From: Roridomyces roridus
Lineage: Eukaryota > Basidiomycota > Agaricomycetes > Agaricales > Mycenaceae
Assembly: GCA_029378245.1 (NCBI GenBank)
Contig: JARKIF010000041.1
Span: forward strand, 310,001 to 374,000
Length of the DNA: 64,000 nucleotides
Direction of reading: 5' to 3'
Shown piece after piece: positions 1 through 10,463 of this stretch. The notes beneath the pieces were generated by a model, which saw only the letters and a program-made list of their open reading frames with translations, searched no databases and had not been told where the DNA came from. The stretch's first letter is position 1. Every line of letters starts with the position of its first letter. The position numbers and the translations under genes were made by a program.

Positions 1-1973
1 GCACGCCGTGACTGTTATGCATGTGGGCCTGCCAGAACGATACCATAACAGCCAGAATAGCGTCAATGTGGTGCATGCTGGGGTGCGCTTCCAACCGGGT
101 GAGATGTGCCGGAGAGGTGATGTACCTCAACGCAGACTCGAGCATACCCAAATCCTTTTTCGCCAACGGACGATCCCAGGACGATCCAGCGGTCATAGCC
201 CGACAAGTACTCTCCAACTCATACGGCGTGAATTCCAAATCCGAAGCTGCCTGGATGAAGTTGCAGAATATCTTGATCCGGGACGCGCCTCTGCTTTTGA
301 GTGCGACGGAAGCATGGTCGAGCCAGTGCCTGACATCCGACCTGGAGGAGGAGAGGGTGATCGTCTGGCCTCTGGTATTGGCCATCCAAACCGCAGGAAA
401 CTGCAGTCGATATTCCCAGTAATCAGCGTCAGGCTCGAATCGGCCTACAGCGGCAGCGCTTTGCCGTTCGAGGCGCTCGAAGTCGGCTGCGATGCCGGGA
501 AGGATGTGGAGTGGGATCACAGCAGTGCTGTCCGAAAGTTGATCCCGACACCCGTCCACGAGAGCACGCACGCGGTGTCTTTCTTGCTCGTACCAATCTG
601 CGAAATTGAACCGAGCGATCGCCGTCGCCGAAACAAGATACCGCTGCACTGCTGGGGAGAACTTGGTCGTGGGTACGAGCAAGTCAAAGTCGAACCCATA
701 GAACGGTTCGTCCGGATCGATTGGTTCCAGATGCGCGATTGCCCAGATGGCCTTGAGACAAGCGACTTGGCGTCGTTCGCGGAGGGATTGGGCCACGATC
801 GGACCGCCCTCGCAGCTGCGCAGGAGGTCTTCAATCCGAGGGAGGAGTCGTGCACTAGGGTTGAGCAGTGCCTGTACTTGGTCGCGGTAGAGCTCTCGAG
901 GCCCACGCCCGTCCCAGACAATATCCGGTAAAGCCTCTATGAGCGGTTCAAGCTCGCTGTCGGCTGTCAGCGACTTCATGGTCCATACGAGCGCACGAGA
1001 GTCGCGCTCGCTCCGCTGCGGAGATTCCTTGACGGCGTCCCTGGTCATGACGTCCGTCAGCGAGCGGCTCTTCTCGGAGCCGAATGACCTTGGACCCCTC
1101 GGATCTAACCTGTCTGCCCGCTCCCCACACATCCAGATATACCTCGCCAAGCTCGACAACGGAGTCCTATACGGACAATCCGAGTACAATATCGGCAACA
1201 CCGTAAGCCCCGCATACCCACCCACAATCACCAGTAGCACGAATGCACACACACCCATCACAGCCTTATTCACCGGATACAAAAACGGGATGAGGCCTGC
1301 AAAGAAGAGTGCCACCGAGATGTGCAGAAGCAGCGGTACGAGCTCCACGACGCTGTGCATCCGAAATCGGCGGAGTCCGTAGTATAGGTACGAGAAGATT
1401 CGGGCGCGGATGGGCGGGGAGGGGCGCATGTCGGTTCGTTGGATAAAGTCGCGAGCCCATTGTTCGACGAGTGTCGCCATGAGGGCACAGGAGAGGCTCA
1501 GTCCGAGGCTCAAAAACCAGAGTGTATTGCATGCGAGAGAGGCTGTGGAGGGCTTGAAGTCGTCGAAATTCGGGAGCTCTGGCACAACGGAGGAGTTTCC
1601 CGATGAGCCTGCTGAGAGTTGTCGAGAAATCTGCATCAGGATGACAATAGTCGCTTCCCCCTCGTCCGGCATGAGCGTAGCATAGCTCTCGATCAAGAAC
1701 GCCGTCAAAGAGGCTGAAAAGAGGCCGGCCTAAGAAATAATCTTCAATCCACAGGAATTTCCCAGAATATTGGACGTTCGCCTTACGAAAATCAGCAACC
1801 CGTCCATATCCGCCTTCCAACTCTTGACGAGCGCCTTGTCATATTTTTCCGCTTCGGAGACGTAAACGGCCCAAAGCTTGGTGGCGGCCGATTCATCCGT
1901 GTCTGAAACGAGGTATCAGCGAGGAAAAGGCCGGAGAAAACGCCAGCTTACACTTTGGGTCTCCTCTCGTCAT
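1..1973 (-). CDS. DUF6535-type multi-pass membrane protein, 3' end beyond window
   Basis: Exons 1973..1952, 1902..1787 and 1729 to the left edge; the third exon stays open to base 1, so the C-terminus lies outside and at least 620 residues are visible. The ATG opens a 22-nt exon, and both introns (donors GTAAGC and GTAAGG) keep frame. The N-terminal part has the layout of the agaric DUF6535 family: KLWAVYVSEAEKYDKALV, then SWKADMDGLLIF running into a first hydrophobic segment, a second after ACNTLWFLSLGLSLSCALM, the EQWARDF stretch, and two more hydrophobic segments before a long soluble tail. The function of the family is not known to me. The family assignment comes from recall of the motif order, not a search. 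A 60-bp relic of the start of exon 3 recurs at 28156. Confidence 0.8.
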
Positions 1974-2044
1974 GGTGGCAAGAAACAGAAAGGATCGCGT
2001 GGTTATTGATACCGATCAAGACCGGATCACAATGCCGTGATACT

Positions 2045-3000
2045 TAGATCACGTGTGGAATCAACACTGCGCTGTTCCGGTGTCTTGGCGGGCGTGACCA
2101 AGAAGATTTCGATCCATCCAGAATCCTCTGCGCACGTAGTGACGAAAACACGCAGGGTAAGGAATTGAAAGTCATTCTGCTCCGCATTCCCCTGAGGAAC
2201 GTCCTAGGAGATGGTAATGGATAAGAACGTGTTCGGTGCTCTATTTAATACCGACCGCAAGCAGTGCACCTGTGTGCCAATTCCAGAGTCGAACGGTACC
2301 CGGGTAGCCGGCTCTCTTCTCAAACGAGACTCCAACCACGTCTTCTGCAATCCGCATCCTCACCAGTCCCCCCTCGACGTCTTCCACTGTGATGATCGGA
2401 AATAGAGCCATCGGATGGGGCTGATTCGCCGAGAGACTCCGCAACGCAAGATTGGCAGAGTCGGAGCCGATCTGGGCAAGGAAGACCACGGCCAGCAAAT
2501 CTTGCGTCGGGTCCATCGTCAGGCCCACCTCCGTGTCAGGATGAATGCCAAGTACGTGCTTCGTAACACGAGGACCGGTATTCTGCTGCAATGCGAGGGT
2601 GTAGACATCCGGACCGTTCTCTTGAAACGCGAAGACACCGCCGACCGGCGCACGCGCCCTGGTAGGGTGTAATAACGCCGGCAGGTCGACCACAGTCTTT
2701 GACTCCCATTCGAGTTTTGCCAGGCACGCCGATACTTGGCGAGTGCTTACAACTTTTCTGCCGCTGGCATTGAGACTGGGTGCCCACATACGAGGCCAGT
2801 CTTCCAGAGTTGGATGTCGTACTGCATTTGCGAGCAACCGGCGATTGTCTCGTGCCACTGACGCTAAACCTGAAAAGGTCAAAACGGGGCCGGGGAGATG
2901 ACATGGGTCGCACAGAATAGCATCTGAGAATCATCTGAGGATCTAAAAGTAGAAGGATGCGGCATAGGATCTCCGGAGGTGCGTCTGAAAGAACTTTCAT
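2045..3000 (-). pseudogene. Decayed F-box/propeller gene (copy Fb-A)
   Basis: Exon 1 (3000..2914, 29 codons) is intact and encodes the F-box motif DAPPEILCRILLLLDP. The splice acceptor is kept, but the second codon of exon 2 is TAG (2866..2864) where all paralogues have a sense codon, TCG in most. A second stop and a frame change follow near 2715. From about 2700 to 2241 the middle domain is readable (MDPTQDLLAV, WNWHTGALLAV). Homology to the third exon fades out near 2045, so the C-terminal half is missing. The closest relative in the window is Fb-C at 32495, which shares the 29-codon first exon and the upstream R2 repeat. Clearly a pseudogene. Confidence 0.88.
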
Positions 3001-3059
3001 GATGAGGGCGGGAAGCAAGAGAGGTCCGATTACATAATCTGATCTGTGTGACGGCAAGC

Positions 3060-3530
3060 CGGCTGCAACAACTGATGGCTGTTTCGCCCATTGACTTCAT
3101 ACCAAGAATTCTATGGAAGTAAAATGCAAACGACTCGCCGATTTCACGAAGCCCGTCGGACACGAATGGGTCAAGGGAACTCAAAGGGACCTCTCCACTT
3201 AGGCTATGCTAAGGTTGAAGCTGTCCTCGTCGCTCGGGACGTTTCCGACCTAATTACCACATCTCTACCGGCTGCGTTAAGTAGTTAAGGAGATGAACAA
3301 TATTTCAGCATCAAGTTTCACCCTTGCAGCCTTCATTTGAACAACAAACGTCTTCACATCGGCGTCCGTTAGTCGAACCAGGCACGTCTGCCGGGAGTGA
3401 CGTAGCTCTGCTTGCAGACGGTTGGCATGGGATGCTCGGGCTCACAGAATCGCCAACGGTTCGTCCCGGGTTGCAACTTCTCAAAATTCACGTCTCCGGT
3501 GGATTGTTACCCACTGAATCCTGATGTGGA
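3060..3530 (+). repeat. Dispersed repeat R2, copy 1 (upstream of Fb-A)
   Basis: About 450 bp that recurs at 15000-15430 in the same orientation and at 31975-32400 inverted. Shared landmarks are the block around 3110-3250, the string GGCATGGGATGCTCGG near 3424 and GTGGATTGTTACCCACTGA near 3500. It sits directly 5' of Fb-A, as the inverted copy sits 5' of Fb-C, so it travelled with the gene. It has no reading frame of note. From 3531 to the TATA box at 3898 I see nothing else. Confidence 0.7.
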
Positions 3531-3897
3531 TGAGATCTTTCCGCGTCGTTGCCAGGCAAGTCACGGGGCTGACCGAGTCGTCGGTTCTACTTTATGTACC
3601 CTCCATTCAAGTTGTCACGATCCACGCCCATTCCCGCAGCCGTTGCCCGAGTATTGACGTGGGGCTGATGGAATCCAAAGATCCTCCCGCTTCTCGGGCT
3701 GGTACAATAGCGGATCCCAATACTGGCGCTGCCTCAGGATAGCCCTTCCGCGAGCGCTCCGAGGATCAAGGATCTCCTTCGTCGCCCGAACAAAATTCGG
3801 TGTAACCACGGCCGCGCCGCGTCATGGTCAGGACAACAACCGCTCCCATGAAACATGCATCTTGTAGACTGCCCGCCAAGACCTGGCTCGTCCCACC

Positions 3898-3904
3898 TAT
3901 AAAG
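3898..3904 (+). promoter_or_regulatory. TATA box of the secreted double-psi-barrel gene
   Basis: TATAAAG lies 92 bp upstream of the ATG at 3996, followed by a CT-rich leader. This is a normal core-promoter layout for a highly expressed fungal secreted protein. Confidence 0.6.
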
Positions 3905-3995
3905 GCGTGGACAGTACATCCACAATCCTCATCTGGCATCACCATTCTACCTACTTAGTTTCTCATTCTCATTCTCCAACTTTCAACTTCCATCA

Positions 3996-4480
3996 ATGCA
4001 GTTCATCGCATCATTTGTGCTCGCCGCCCTTGTCGCCGCAGGTTCGGCGCTCGTCGTTCCTCGGTCCAGCGGACCCGGTAAGTAGCCTGCGAGTGTCAAC
4101 TCAGCTGGCAGTCGATCTCATGATCTCTTACCTGCTTCAGCGACGTTCTACGACCCGGCAGGTGCCCTCGGCGCATGCGGCAACCCAATCCAAAACACTG
4201 ACTTTGCCGTTGCGCTCAATACTGCGGACTTTGCCGGTGGTGCGCTGTGTGGGCAGAACATCAATGTCAACTGTATGTTTTTCTTCGGAGTTCTCCTTCT
4301 CTCGCTCTCGTCATCTCCCGGCTGAAAGGAGTGTTTTTGACAGTCAACGGCGCTAGCATCACCGTGAACGTCCAAGATCTGTGCCCAGGGTGCGCACCTG
4401 GCGGGATCGACCTTACGGAAAGCGCTTTCGCAGCATTGGCTGATACTTCCCTCGGGCGGATTGATGTTACTTGGAGTTGA
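3996..4480 (+). CDS. Small secreted RlpA/expansin-like double-psi beta-barrel protein
   Basis: Three exons, 3996..4077, 4141..4272 and 4344..4480, give 116 residues. An N-terminal signal peptide of about 18 residues (MQFIASFVLAALVAAGSA) precedes a single barrel domain. Motifs include ATFYDPAGALGACGN at the start of the domain and VQDLCPGCAPGGIDLTESAF near the end; the paired cysteines and the TFYDP / DLCPGC blocks are typical of RlpA-like / barwin-like small proteins of basidiomycetes. Such proteins are extracellular and related to expansins and loosenins; activity on wall polysaccharide is inferred only. A TATA box and CT-rich leader precede it. All splice sites are GT-AG and the phases fit. 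Confidence 0.9.
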
Positions 4481-5780
4481 TGGTTTTCATTTGTAGTGTA
4501 TTTTGTGATTGAATTCAAGGTAGAACTATGAAATGCATAGGAATACATAAAAGCTTCCATAGCTGGCACCTAGTGCCCAACTGATGGCTCGTGATCCGCC
4601 GGCTCGCCATCATATCTTGATTTCGAGCCCATCACGCCGTGATTCAGAACATCATTCCATCGTGGTCGCGATTCAAACTCCGAATTCAACCAACACATTG
4701 CTTCAGGAAGCCAGAAAGACGTGTCAATCATCAATCACCAATGGTCAAACACATTGGTTTGAACATAAGTAACACAAAATCGGCCGGTTGGCCCACACTA
4801 CCCTACAACTCGGCAATCTCCGAATTAATCCCCACTTCCAAATTCTCCTGGGACCTGCCCTACTTCCCCTGTTGCCTCGATCTTCTCATTCTGTTCCTCA
4901 TCCAGAGTGGCCAGCATAGACGTCCCAGCCTGGACTACCGAAACATGTTCAGAACCTTCAAACATTTCTGCGTTGCACTTTCCTACCTTGACCGCCGTCC
5001 TCGGCGTCCGTCGAACTCATTTTCCGTGTTCGTGCCCCGGCTTCATCCTCTGGTGTCCTCCGTCGACGCGGGCTTTGAGAGACTTAAGCTTGATGTTGTA
5101 GCGGTACCCGCGGGCGGCGACGTCGAAAGCGTGGCAGGTTGCGTGTTTGAATCACCGAGTCCAGAAATCGAATCACCTTCATGTCCCGAGGACGGCCCTG
5201 GTTGACCTCCGAATAAATAATAAAGGGCTTCTGAGGAAAGACTAACCAGGCTCCCATTCATCTGAGTCCACGATCCAGGTTCAGCCAAGTTTCATAGGAA
5301 GTTGAAAAGCACGAACCACCCAGACGGTATATAGTGTGAGTTTCGGGATCCTCCACCCTAACAACCTTCTTTTCTATGGACTCGCGGGTCAGCAGTAGCG
5401 CAGCTCAATGTGGCGAGAAAATCCTCACTCATGACAGTAGTCGGCACTAATTGGGTGACGGTTTTGATTTGAGTCGATGAGAGGACGTATAAGATGAGCA
5501 GCCCCTACCGCGTATTATACGAGAACAATACAAGGTGTGCCACAATTGGACGTTGGCGATCCCTTGTTGAGCAACTGGACAACAATTTTTAGTGTGGCCA
5601 CAGAGAGTAACGATTGTTTTGTTGTCGACACATCGAGATGCCACGAAAATACCTGCGTTTCTTGACTACGAGTGTGCGAAATCTCCGACGCTGCATCACA
5701 AACCATTCAATATCACAGTGAACGCACAGAAGAAGACATCCATGAAAAACACGATTCGTACACCACATCCCAACTGAATA
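4481..5780. other. No gene recognised
   Basis: Short overlapping frames occur on both strands but none has splice context or a recognisable motif. I see nothing specific here. Confidence 0.5.
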
Positions 5781-6671
5781 CTAGTACTCCTCACACTCCA
5801 TCTGCAACCTGAATACTACGTCCCTGACCATTTTCTCCGCTGGCATGGGGCGCGGGTGATGGACCAAGTACAGCGGCGCATCATGGTTGTGGGGCTCCGG
5901 ACGCTGGGGAGCGGTGGTGTCGATGACGAGGGAGGGCACGGTGGGTACGCCAGCCAAATATTTGGTCAGGGACCATTTCTCCGTCGGCGGATCGGCGGTA
6001 ACGGAGAAAGAAGCAGCAGGAGTGTGCAAATTGAGACCCAGGAGAGCGGCGAGTGCTGCCGCAGGATCATCCCACTTAGCACTAGCCCGGCGCGCCGTAC
6101 GCGTGGCGTCTTCCGCGAAGGAGCGGGAGAGACTGTCGGAATGAGGAGGAGGGTCGCGAGGAAAAGAGTTCGCCTGCGCGGGCTGGTGCCACGGGTGGTA
6201 CTGAGGTGTGTAGAACAAGACGTTGGGGGCGGCGGCTGCCCCGGGAGCGTTGGTGCAGGACTTCTCGCCGGCGTCGAAGTAGAACCTAAGCAGGTTCGTG
6301 CCAGCAAGGTGACTGGCTTGGGCATGGTGGCGCTCGACATGCGTCTCCCTCGACCTAGGACGACCAAACCCGATCGGCTTCCGTGGTGTGGGATAACTCG
6401 GGGCGAAGGGAGTGCTGCGGGTGTTAGCATGGGCGTCAGTGAGTGTGGTGTTCATGACAGTGAATCCCTCCTCTTGCGACACGGGGCGGCCGAAGCCAAT
6501 CGGTTTGAGACGTGCGGGGTAGCTCGAGGTGAGTCGCGTGCTGCCGGTGTTGAGCTCTTCCATCGAGAACGAGAGGCTGCACTCCTGCGTGGCGTCCCAG
6601 TTAGAGAGCGTGGCGTCGATGAAAGTGAGCTCCTCGTACCATCCGCCTCCTATTAGCGTCCCGCGTGTCAC
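5781..6671 (-). CDS. Hypothetical protein with an internal duplicated KPIGFGRP motif
   Basis: An open frame of about 296 residues whose first codon here is GTG; the frame stays open further upstream (through CPTKAFSVLRPN and WLESTPEF) to about 6770, so the true start is probably in an upstream exon. It contains two copies of a 25-residue block ending YPxxxKPIGFGRP (near 6480 and 6360), spaced about 40 residues, and a C-terminal part with LVIDTTAP and a proline-rich stretch. I recognise no family. A MITE at 6777-6926 lies immediately 5' and may have separated the first exon. The opposite strand also holds a long frame, so coding strand is inferred from the repeated motif and composition. Confidence 0.5.
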   Translation of the reverse strand: MTRGTLIGGGWYEELTFIDATLSNWDATQECSLSFSMEELNTGSTRLTSSYPARLKPIGFGRPVSQEEGFTVMNTTLTDAHANTRSTPFAPSYPTPRKPIGFGRPRSRETHVERHHAQASHLAGTNLLRFYFDAGEKSCTNAPGAAAAPNVLFYTPQYHPWHQPAQANSFPRDPPPHSDSLSRSFAEDATRTARRASAKWDDPAAALAALLGLNLHTPAASFSVTADPPTEKWSLTKYLAGVPTVPSLVIDTTAPQRPEPHNHDAPLYLVHHPRPMPAEKMVRDVVFRLQMECEEY

Positions 6672-6776
6672 GAATTCAGGAGTCGATTCCAGCCACGGGC
6701 ATCGTTGCGGTGTGGTGTTGGGGCGAAGAACCGAGAAGGCCTTGGTTGGACAAAAGCAGGCGCGAACAAGCCTTTA

Positions 6777-6926
6777 CTGTACTATTTCAACCGTAAGTTC
6801 AGTCACACGTCACAGCCAACCTTTTTTGATGTGTGCAAAAATCGCCATAATTCAAAAGAAAATTTTTCGGCCTTCTCGGTCGAAAAATTACATAATTTTG
6901 ATGAACTTACGGTTGAAATAGTACAG
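6777..6926. mobile_element. TA-flanked 150-bp MITE, copy 1
   Basis: Perfect 25-bp terminal inverted repeats starting CTGTACTATTTCAACCG, flanked on both sides by TA (6775-6776 and 6927-6928), the target-site signature of Tc1/mariner-type elements. The second copy at 11716-11865 has the same length and differs at one base. No coding capacity. Confidence 0.92.
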
Positions 6927-6928
6927 TA

Positions 6929-7472
6929 TTATACGCCGACGCCTGGTTGCAGCATAACTGATAGGCGAGATAAAGTGATGTGGCGGACAAGCATCTTACC
7001 GGGCCGAGAACCGCCGTCTTCAAACTCCGACGTCCTTATTTCGATTCTTGGTTGCTGGATTGCCTCCATGTGTGTTCGCCCTTGAATCGTAAGCCGATCA
7101 GCCTGTTCCAATGCCATCAAAGTACCGGACGACGACTCACAAAGTGCTATGAGGGCGACGAAAGCCGGTTGACTCGGCCAGGCTACCCAGGGCTAAGCAG
7201 AATCAGGCCGCAGGCCGTCCTGACTCCTCAACGTTTTCGAACTTGTCGCCTAGCAAAGGAGGGACTTTGAAGAGCCAGCGGCACATCCAGGGTAGGGTCG
7301 GATCCATACGCGATAGGCCGCAGAGCTGGATGTCATCCCATCGCGACGACGGAAAGAGTGCCAGCTCATGCACATGGTGGTAGAAAAAACAAAGCGATGA
7401 TGTCAGTGATCACTGGGAACAAATAAACAATTTAACTGTCTCAAGCTTGCCTTCTCCCTCCATCATGAAAGT
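6929..7472. other. Unassigned; possible upstream exon on minus strand
   Basis: A 63-residue minus-strand frame (7120..6929) lies just beyond the MITE and contains a GTAAGA...CAG intron-like stretch. It could be a 5' exon of the 5781-6671 gene, but the joining phase cannot be settled. The rest shows nothing. Confidence 0.25.
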
Positions 7473-8159
7473 GTGCGTCGTCCCTGCCTGCATGTTTTAA
7501 CCCCGCCGTCTGACTACAGCCCCACCCTCAGCGACTCCTACCCGTCCAACTTCAAACCAAATTTCAGCTGCGAGTACAGCGTCACGATCCCCCAACCCCT
7601 TTCCACTACTTTCCCCATCCTCGGCACGGACCAAGGCCTCGAGCGTGTCATCAGCCTCTCTTACCTCGCCTCCGACTTTACCACCCTCGACAAGGACACC
7701 GTGACAGTCGAGGGCAAGCTCTTCGATGCCTCCGTGCGGACGGCACCATACTCGAATTCCGGGTTCCCTCGTCAGGCCTTTATATTCAAGGAAACCATCA
7801 AGATCTTGCCCGGGTTCAACCTTCACATAGGCGTACAGGGCACGTTTACCTGGGACGAGGAACAGCATGTCTCGCTCTACGAGATTTTGACCGGTGCGCT
7901 CGCTTACCACTCCCATCCCTCATGTTCAAAGTATTATTCAGACAAAGGTGTTGTCGTCAGGAAGCTCCGCTGGTTCGAGGCTGTAGACGACGGTACCACA
8001 CGCGTCAGAGAGCGCATCGACGGGCAATGTCCACGGCTCTTGCAGGGACTCACTCAAAAGATGGCTCGGGATGCGCACAAGTACGTCCTTTTTCTCTTCC
8101 TAACTCAGGGCCTCATACAGTCAAGGGCCCACATGGACTCGTACCACACGCTATTCTGA
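7473..8159 (+). CDS. Possible START/SRPBCC-like protein
   Basis: Main exon to 8080, then an intron (donor GTACGT, acceptor TCAAG) and a last exon 8126..8159 ending HMDSYHTLF-stop. The splice is supported because it restores AHKAHMDSYHTLF in frame. The first codon of the open frame is GTG and the true start is unresolved; an ATG at 7465 is out of frame. The layout EYSVTIPQPLSTTFPILGTD, TFTWDE in the middle and TRVRERIDGQCPRLLQGLTQ near the end resembles the lipid-binding SRPBCC fold used by START-like proteins; this is family inference by pattern only. About 215 residues. Neighbours give no functional clue. Confidence 0.5.
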   Translation: MRRPCLHVLTPPSDYSPTLSDSYPSNFKPNFSCEYSVTIPQPLSTTFPILGTDQGLERVISLSYLASDFTTLDKDTVTVEGKLFDASVRTAPYSNSGFPRQAFIFKETIKILPGFNLHIGVQGTFTWDEEQHVSLYEILTGALAYHSHPSCSKYYSDKGVVVRKLRWFEAVDDGTTRVRERIDGQCPRLLQGLTQKMARDAHKYVLFLFLTQGLIQSRAHMDSYHTLF

Positions 8160-9229
8160 GGTCGCCAGAGGCGATTCAGAGAGAGAGAGAGCATGCGATT
8201 AGGACGCCGAGGTGAAGTTCAGTCCACGTATGTATGTACACAATGCACATTACCGATCACCAAAGGATTCTGCCTCTGAATCACCCGGCACTCGACTCAC
8301 AATTATACCCAAGGGTCGTGGTCGCCAATCAGTCTCACGTTATGCACAAGAGCGAATTTAACGACACACCGAAGCGACAAGAGTCCCAAGAAAATCGCCC
8401 GACGCATCTTCAAGTTCAACCTGGGCCTACACCTCGCGTCCCGGTACCACCACCTGAATATACCCATTATACGCTTAGTTTTTCTCCGCTCTGGAGCTCC
8501 TCTGCACCAGGACCTGACTCGATCTTACCACTTGAACTGTTGGAAATGGGATCGCGACGCTCCGCTCTTCGTTGCCCCTGGATACTCCCCTGTCTGTCAC
8601 CGCTACTTTATATAATCTGTATGCGTCAATTTACATTTAGTCTTTCCTCGTATCCCTCTTCCTCTCTGTGTGGTACCTGTACCCAGCGACTCCCCGAACC
8701 TTCGTTTTAACATGAACTCTTTGGCAGGACTCCGAATCAGACGGAGTTAGACCTTGGTCAGACCGCCCGGTGGATTTTGCCAGCCACCAATGATCTGCCC
8801 GTCATGCTCCTTGCCTTGTCGGCTTAACGGGCACCGGGCCTGCGTCCGACATCAACTACCCTCTCACTCGTGCCACAAAATTAGAACACGACGCCCATTT
8901 TATTAGATGAGGCGCGCGCTGCCAGTCCACCCTCGAGGCAAGATGTTTATCACTACGCCGTCTGAGATTGCACTACCATTGTACCAAGAAACGGCCGGTG
9001 ACTCCGGGATACACCTCGAGATCTGGTTTCTTATGACGGTTGGTTTCCTCTTGACAGTTTGGCGCGCAACTTGCAAGAAGACCAACAAAATCGAATGCCG
9101 AGCCACACCCACACCCACCCCATCTCAACCCTGCACATTAATTCATTGACAGTAGTCACCAACTCAATACTGCCATCCGTCAAATAAACGAACAACCGTG
9201 CATTACATCGTTTCCGAGAGGCGTCACCG
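8160..9229. other. No gene recognised
   Basis: Intergenic. Frames are short and unsupported on both strands. Confidence 0.5.
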
Positions 9230-9237
9230 TATAAAAG
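9230..9237 (+). promoter_or_regulatory. TATA box of the split secreted-protein gene
   Basis: TATAAAAG lies 43 bp upstream of the ATG at 9280, a compact core promoter. Confidence 0.6.
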
Positions 9238-9279
9238 GACTCCAAACTCCCCCGAAGAATCAGCATCCAACTGAGATCG

Positions 9280-10463
9280 ATGATCAGGCTCTCCTCCTGG
9301 ACCCTCCTCACCGCCATCCTCGCCTTCCAAGGCGTTGACGCAGCGTTCAACTACTCCATGAACATCGACGTGAATAGTCGATCCTGCGCTTCGCTTTCTT
9401 GCGGGATCACTGCCACGTACGTCGCTGGCCAGGTAAGCGGACCTCTTTCTCCTTTGTCAATGTGAAAGACTTCGATAATCCACCTAGATTGTGGCTTTTG
9501 ACTGCGTCCACGCGAGCTCCAACGTGATCAACGGAAGCGTGTAAGTCTTCCTCCACCCTCCCTCTCCTTGCGAATACGTCCACTAATCTCTGGATTTGAA
9601 GGTGGTGGGCTAGAGATCCTGCCAAGGATTTCGTGCCCGTTGGCGATATGATCGGCGTCGATGGGTTTAGTGTTTTCCCGGCTCCGGCTTGGCTTGAAGC
9701 CGCCGGCTTGGGCTTGGCTTAGGCCGGCTCCGGCTTCCAGATTGGCCAAGCCGGAGCCGAAGCCGTCAGACCCGGCTGGCTTGGGCCCGGCTCCGGCTTA
9801 GCCGGCGGCTTTGAACCAATTTTTTTTTCGTGCCTTGGAAGCTCCATTCTTGACATCACTTATTGCTACTCATGTGTACAGTGTTTATCCAGCCGGTTGC
9901 AGTTCACAATTCAGTCTCAAGACGGGAATACGAACCGGATTGAAACCCAACGTCAGTGATGGCTTGGTGATGGTCATCAGCTGTCAATGTCTCGTTCAAG
10001 TTTGGCTCAAGTTTGGCTCAATAATGTACAACCAAGTTCAAGGGGAATAAAGGACTGATTCTAAGCAATTTTACAGTTGGATTGAGTAAGGGTGGGGTCC
10101 TCACAGCGGCCAAAAAAAAATATGTGTCGAAGCCGGGGCTTAGCCGCCGGCTTCGGGCTTGAGAAATCCCAAGCCGGAGCCCTAAGCCGGGGTGCACAGC
10201 CGGCTTGGGCTTGGCTTGGCCCGGCTAAGCCGGACCCCGGCTTGGCCGGCTTCGAGCTTCGAGCCGTAGCCGGCAAAACACTAGATGGGTTTCCCTGTGA
10301 CAGTGAGTTCGCGGAAGTATTCGCTGGACATCCCAAACTGACTGCACCGCAATACAAGCACACCTCGGCCTGTGCGCTAGCCTGCCGTCGTCGTAAGAAG
10401 CCTGGATGTCTGCATATATACAGTTTTATTCGGCCTGAAATATCAATCGTCGATCATGTCTGA
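9280..10463 (+). pseudogene. Small secreted Cys-containing protein split by a hAT-type MITE
   Basis: Exons 9280..9432, 9488..9540 and from 9602. The signal peptide (RLSSWTLLTAILAFQGVDA) is followed by VNSRSCASLSCGITATYVAGQ and IVAFDCVHASS, which loosely resembles a bacterial-type SH3b layout. The third exon is interrupted at 9667 by the element 9668-10283. Reading into the element adds a short tail and stops at 9722. The original frame resumes after the second target-site copy (GFPCDSEFAEVF) and is open to 10463. The lesion is therefore the insertion alone; a truncated secreted peptide could still be made. From 10464 to 10834 I see nothing further. Confidence 0.75.
9668..10283. mobile_element. 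hAT-type MITE (616 bp) with 8-bp target duplication
   Basis: The ends are inverted repeats TAGTGTTTTCCCGGCTCCGG and the complement of CCGTAGCCGGCAAAACACTA. The 8-bp direct repeat GATGGGTT flanks both sides (9660-9667 and 10284-10291). Subterminal zones are rich in GGCTT/AAGCC and CCGG palindromes, typical of hAT-derived non-autonomous elements. There is no transposase frame. Confidence 0.9.

Noticed and set aside
8..931. 307-residue plus-strand frame at the left edge
   Set aside because: Antisense to the DUF6535 coding exon, which has splice-supported upstream exons and membrane segments.
5856..6656. 266-residue plus-strand frame
   Set aside because: Overlaps the minus-strand hypothetical gene; Gly/Arg-rich composition looks like the complement of a Pro/Ala-rich protein, and the repeated KPIGFGRP motif is on the minus strand.
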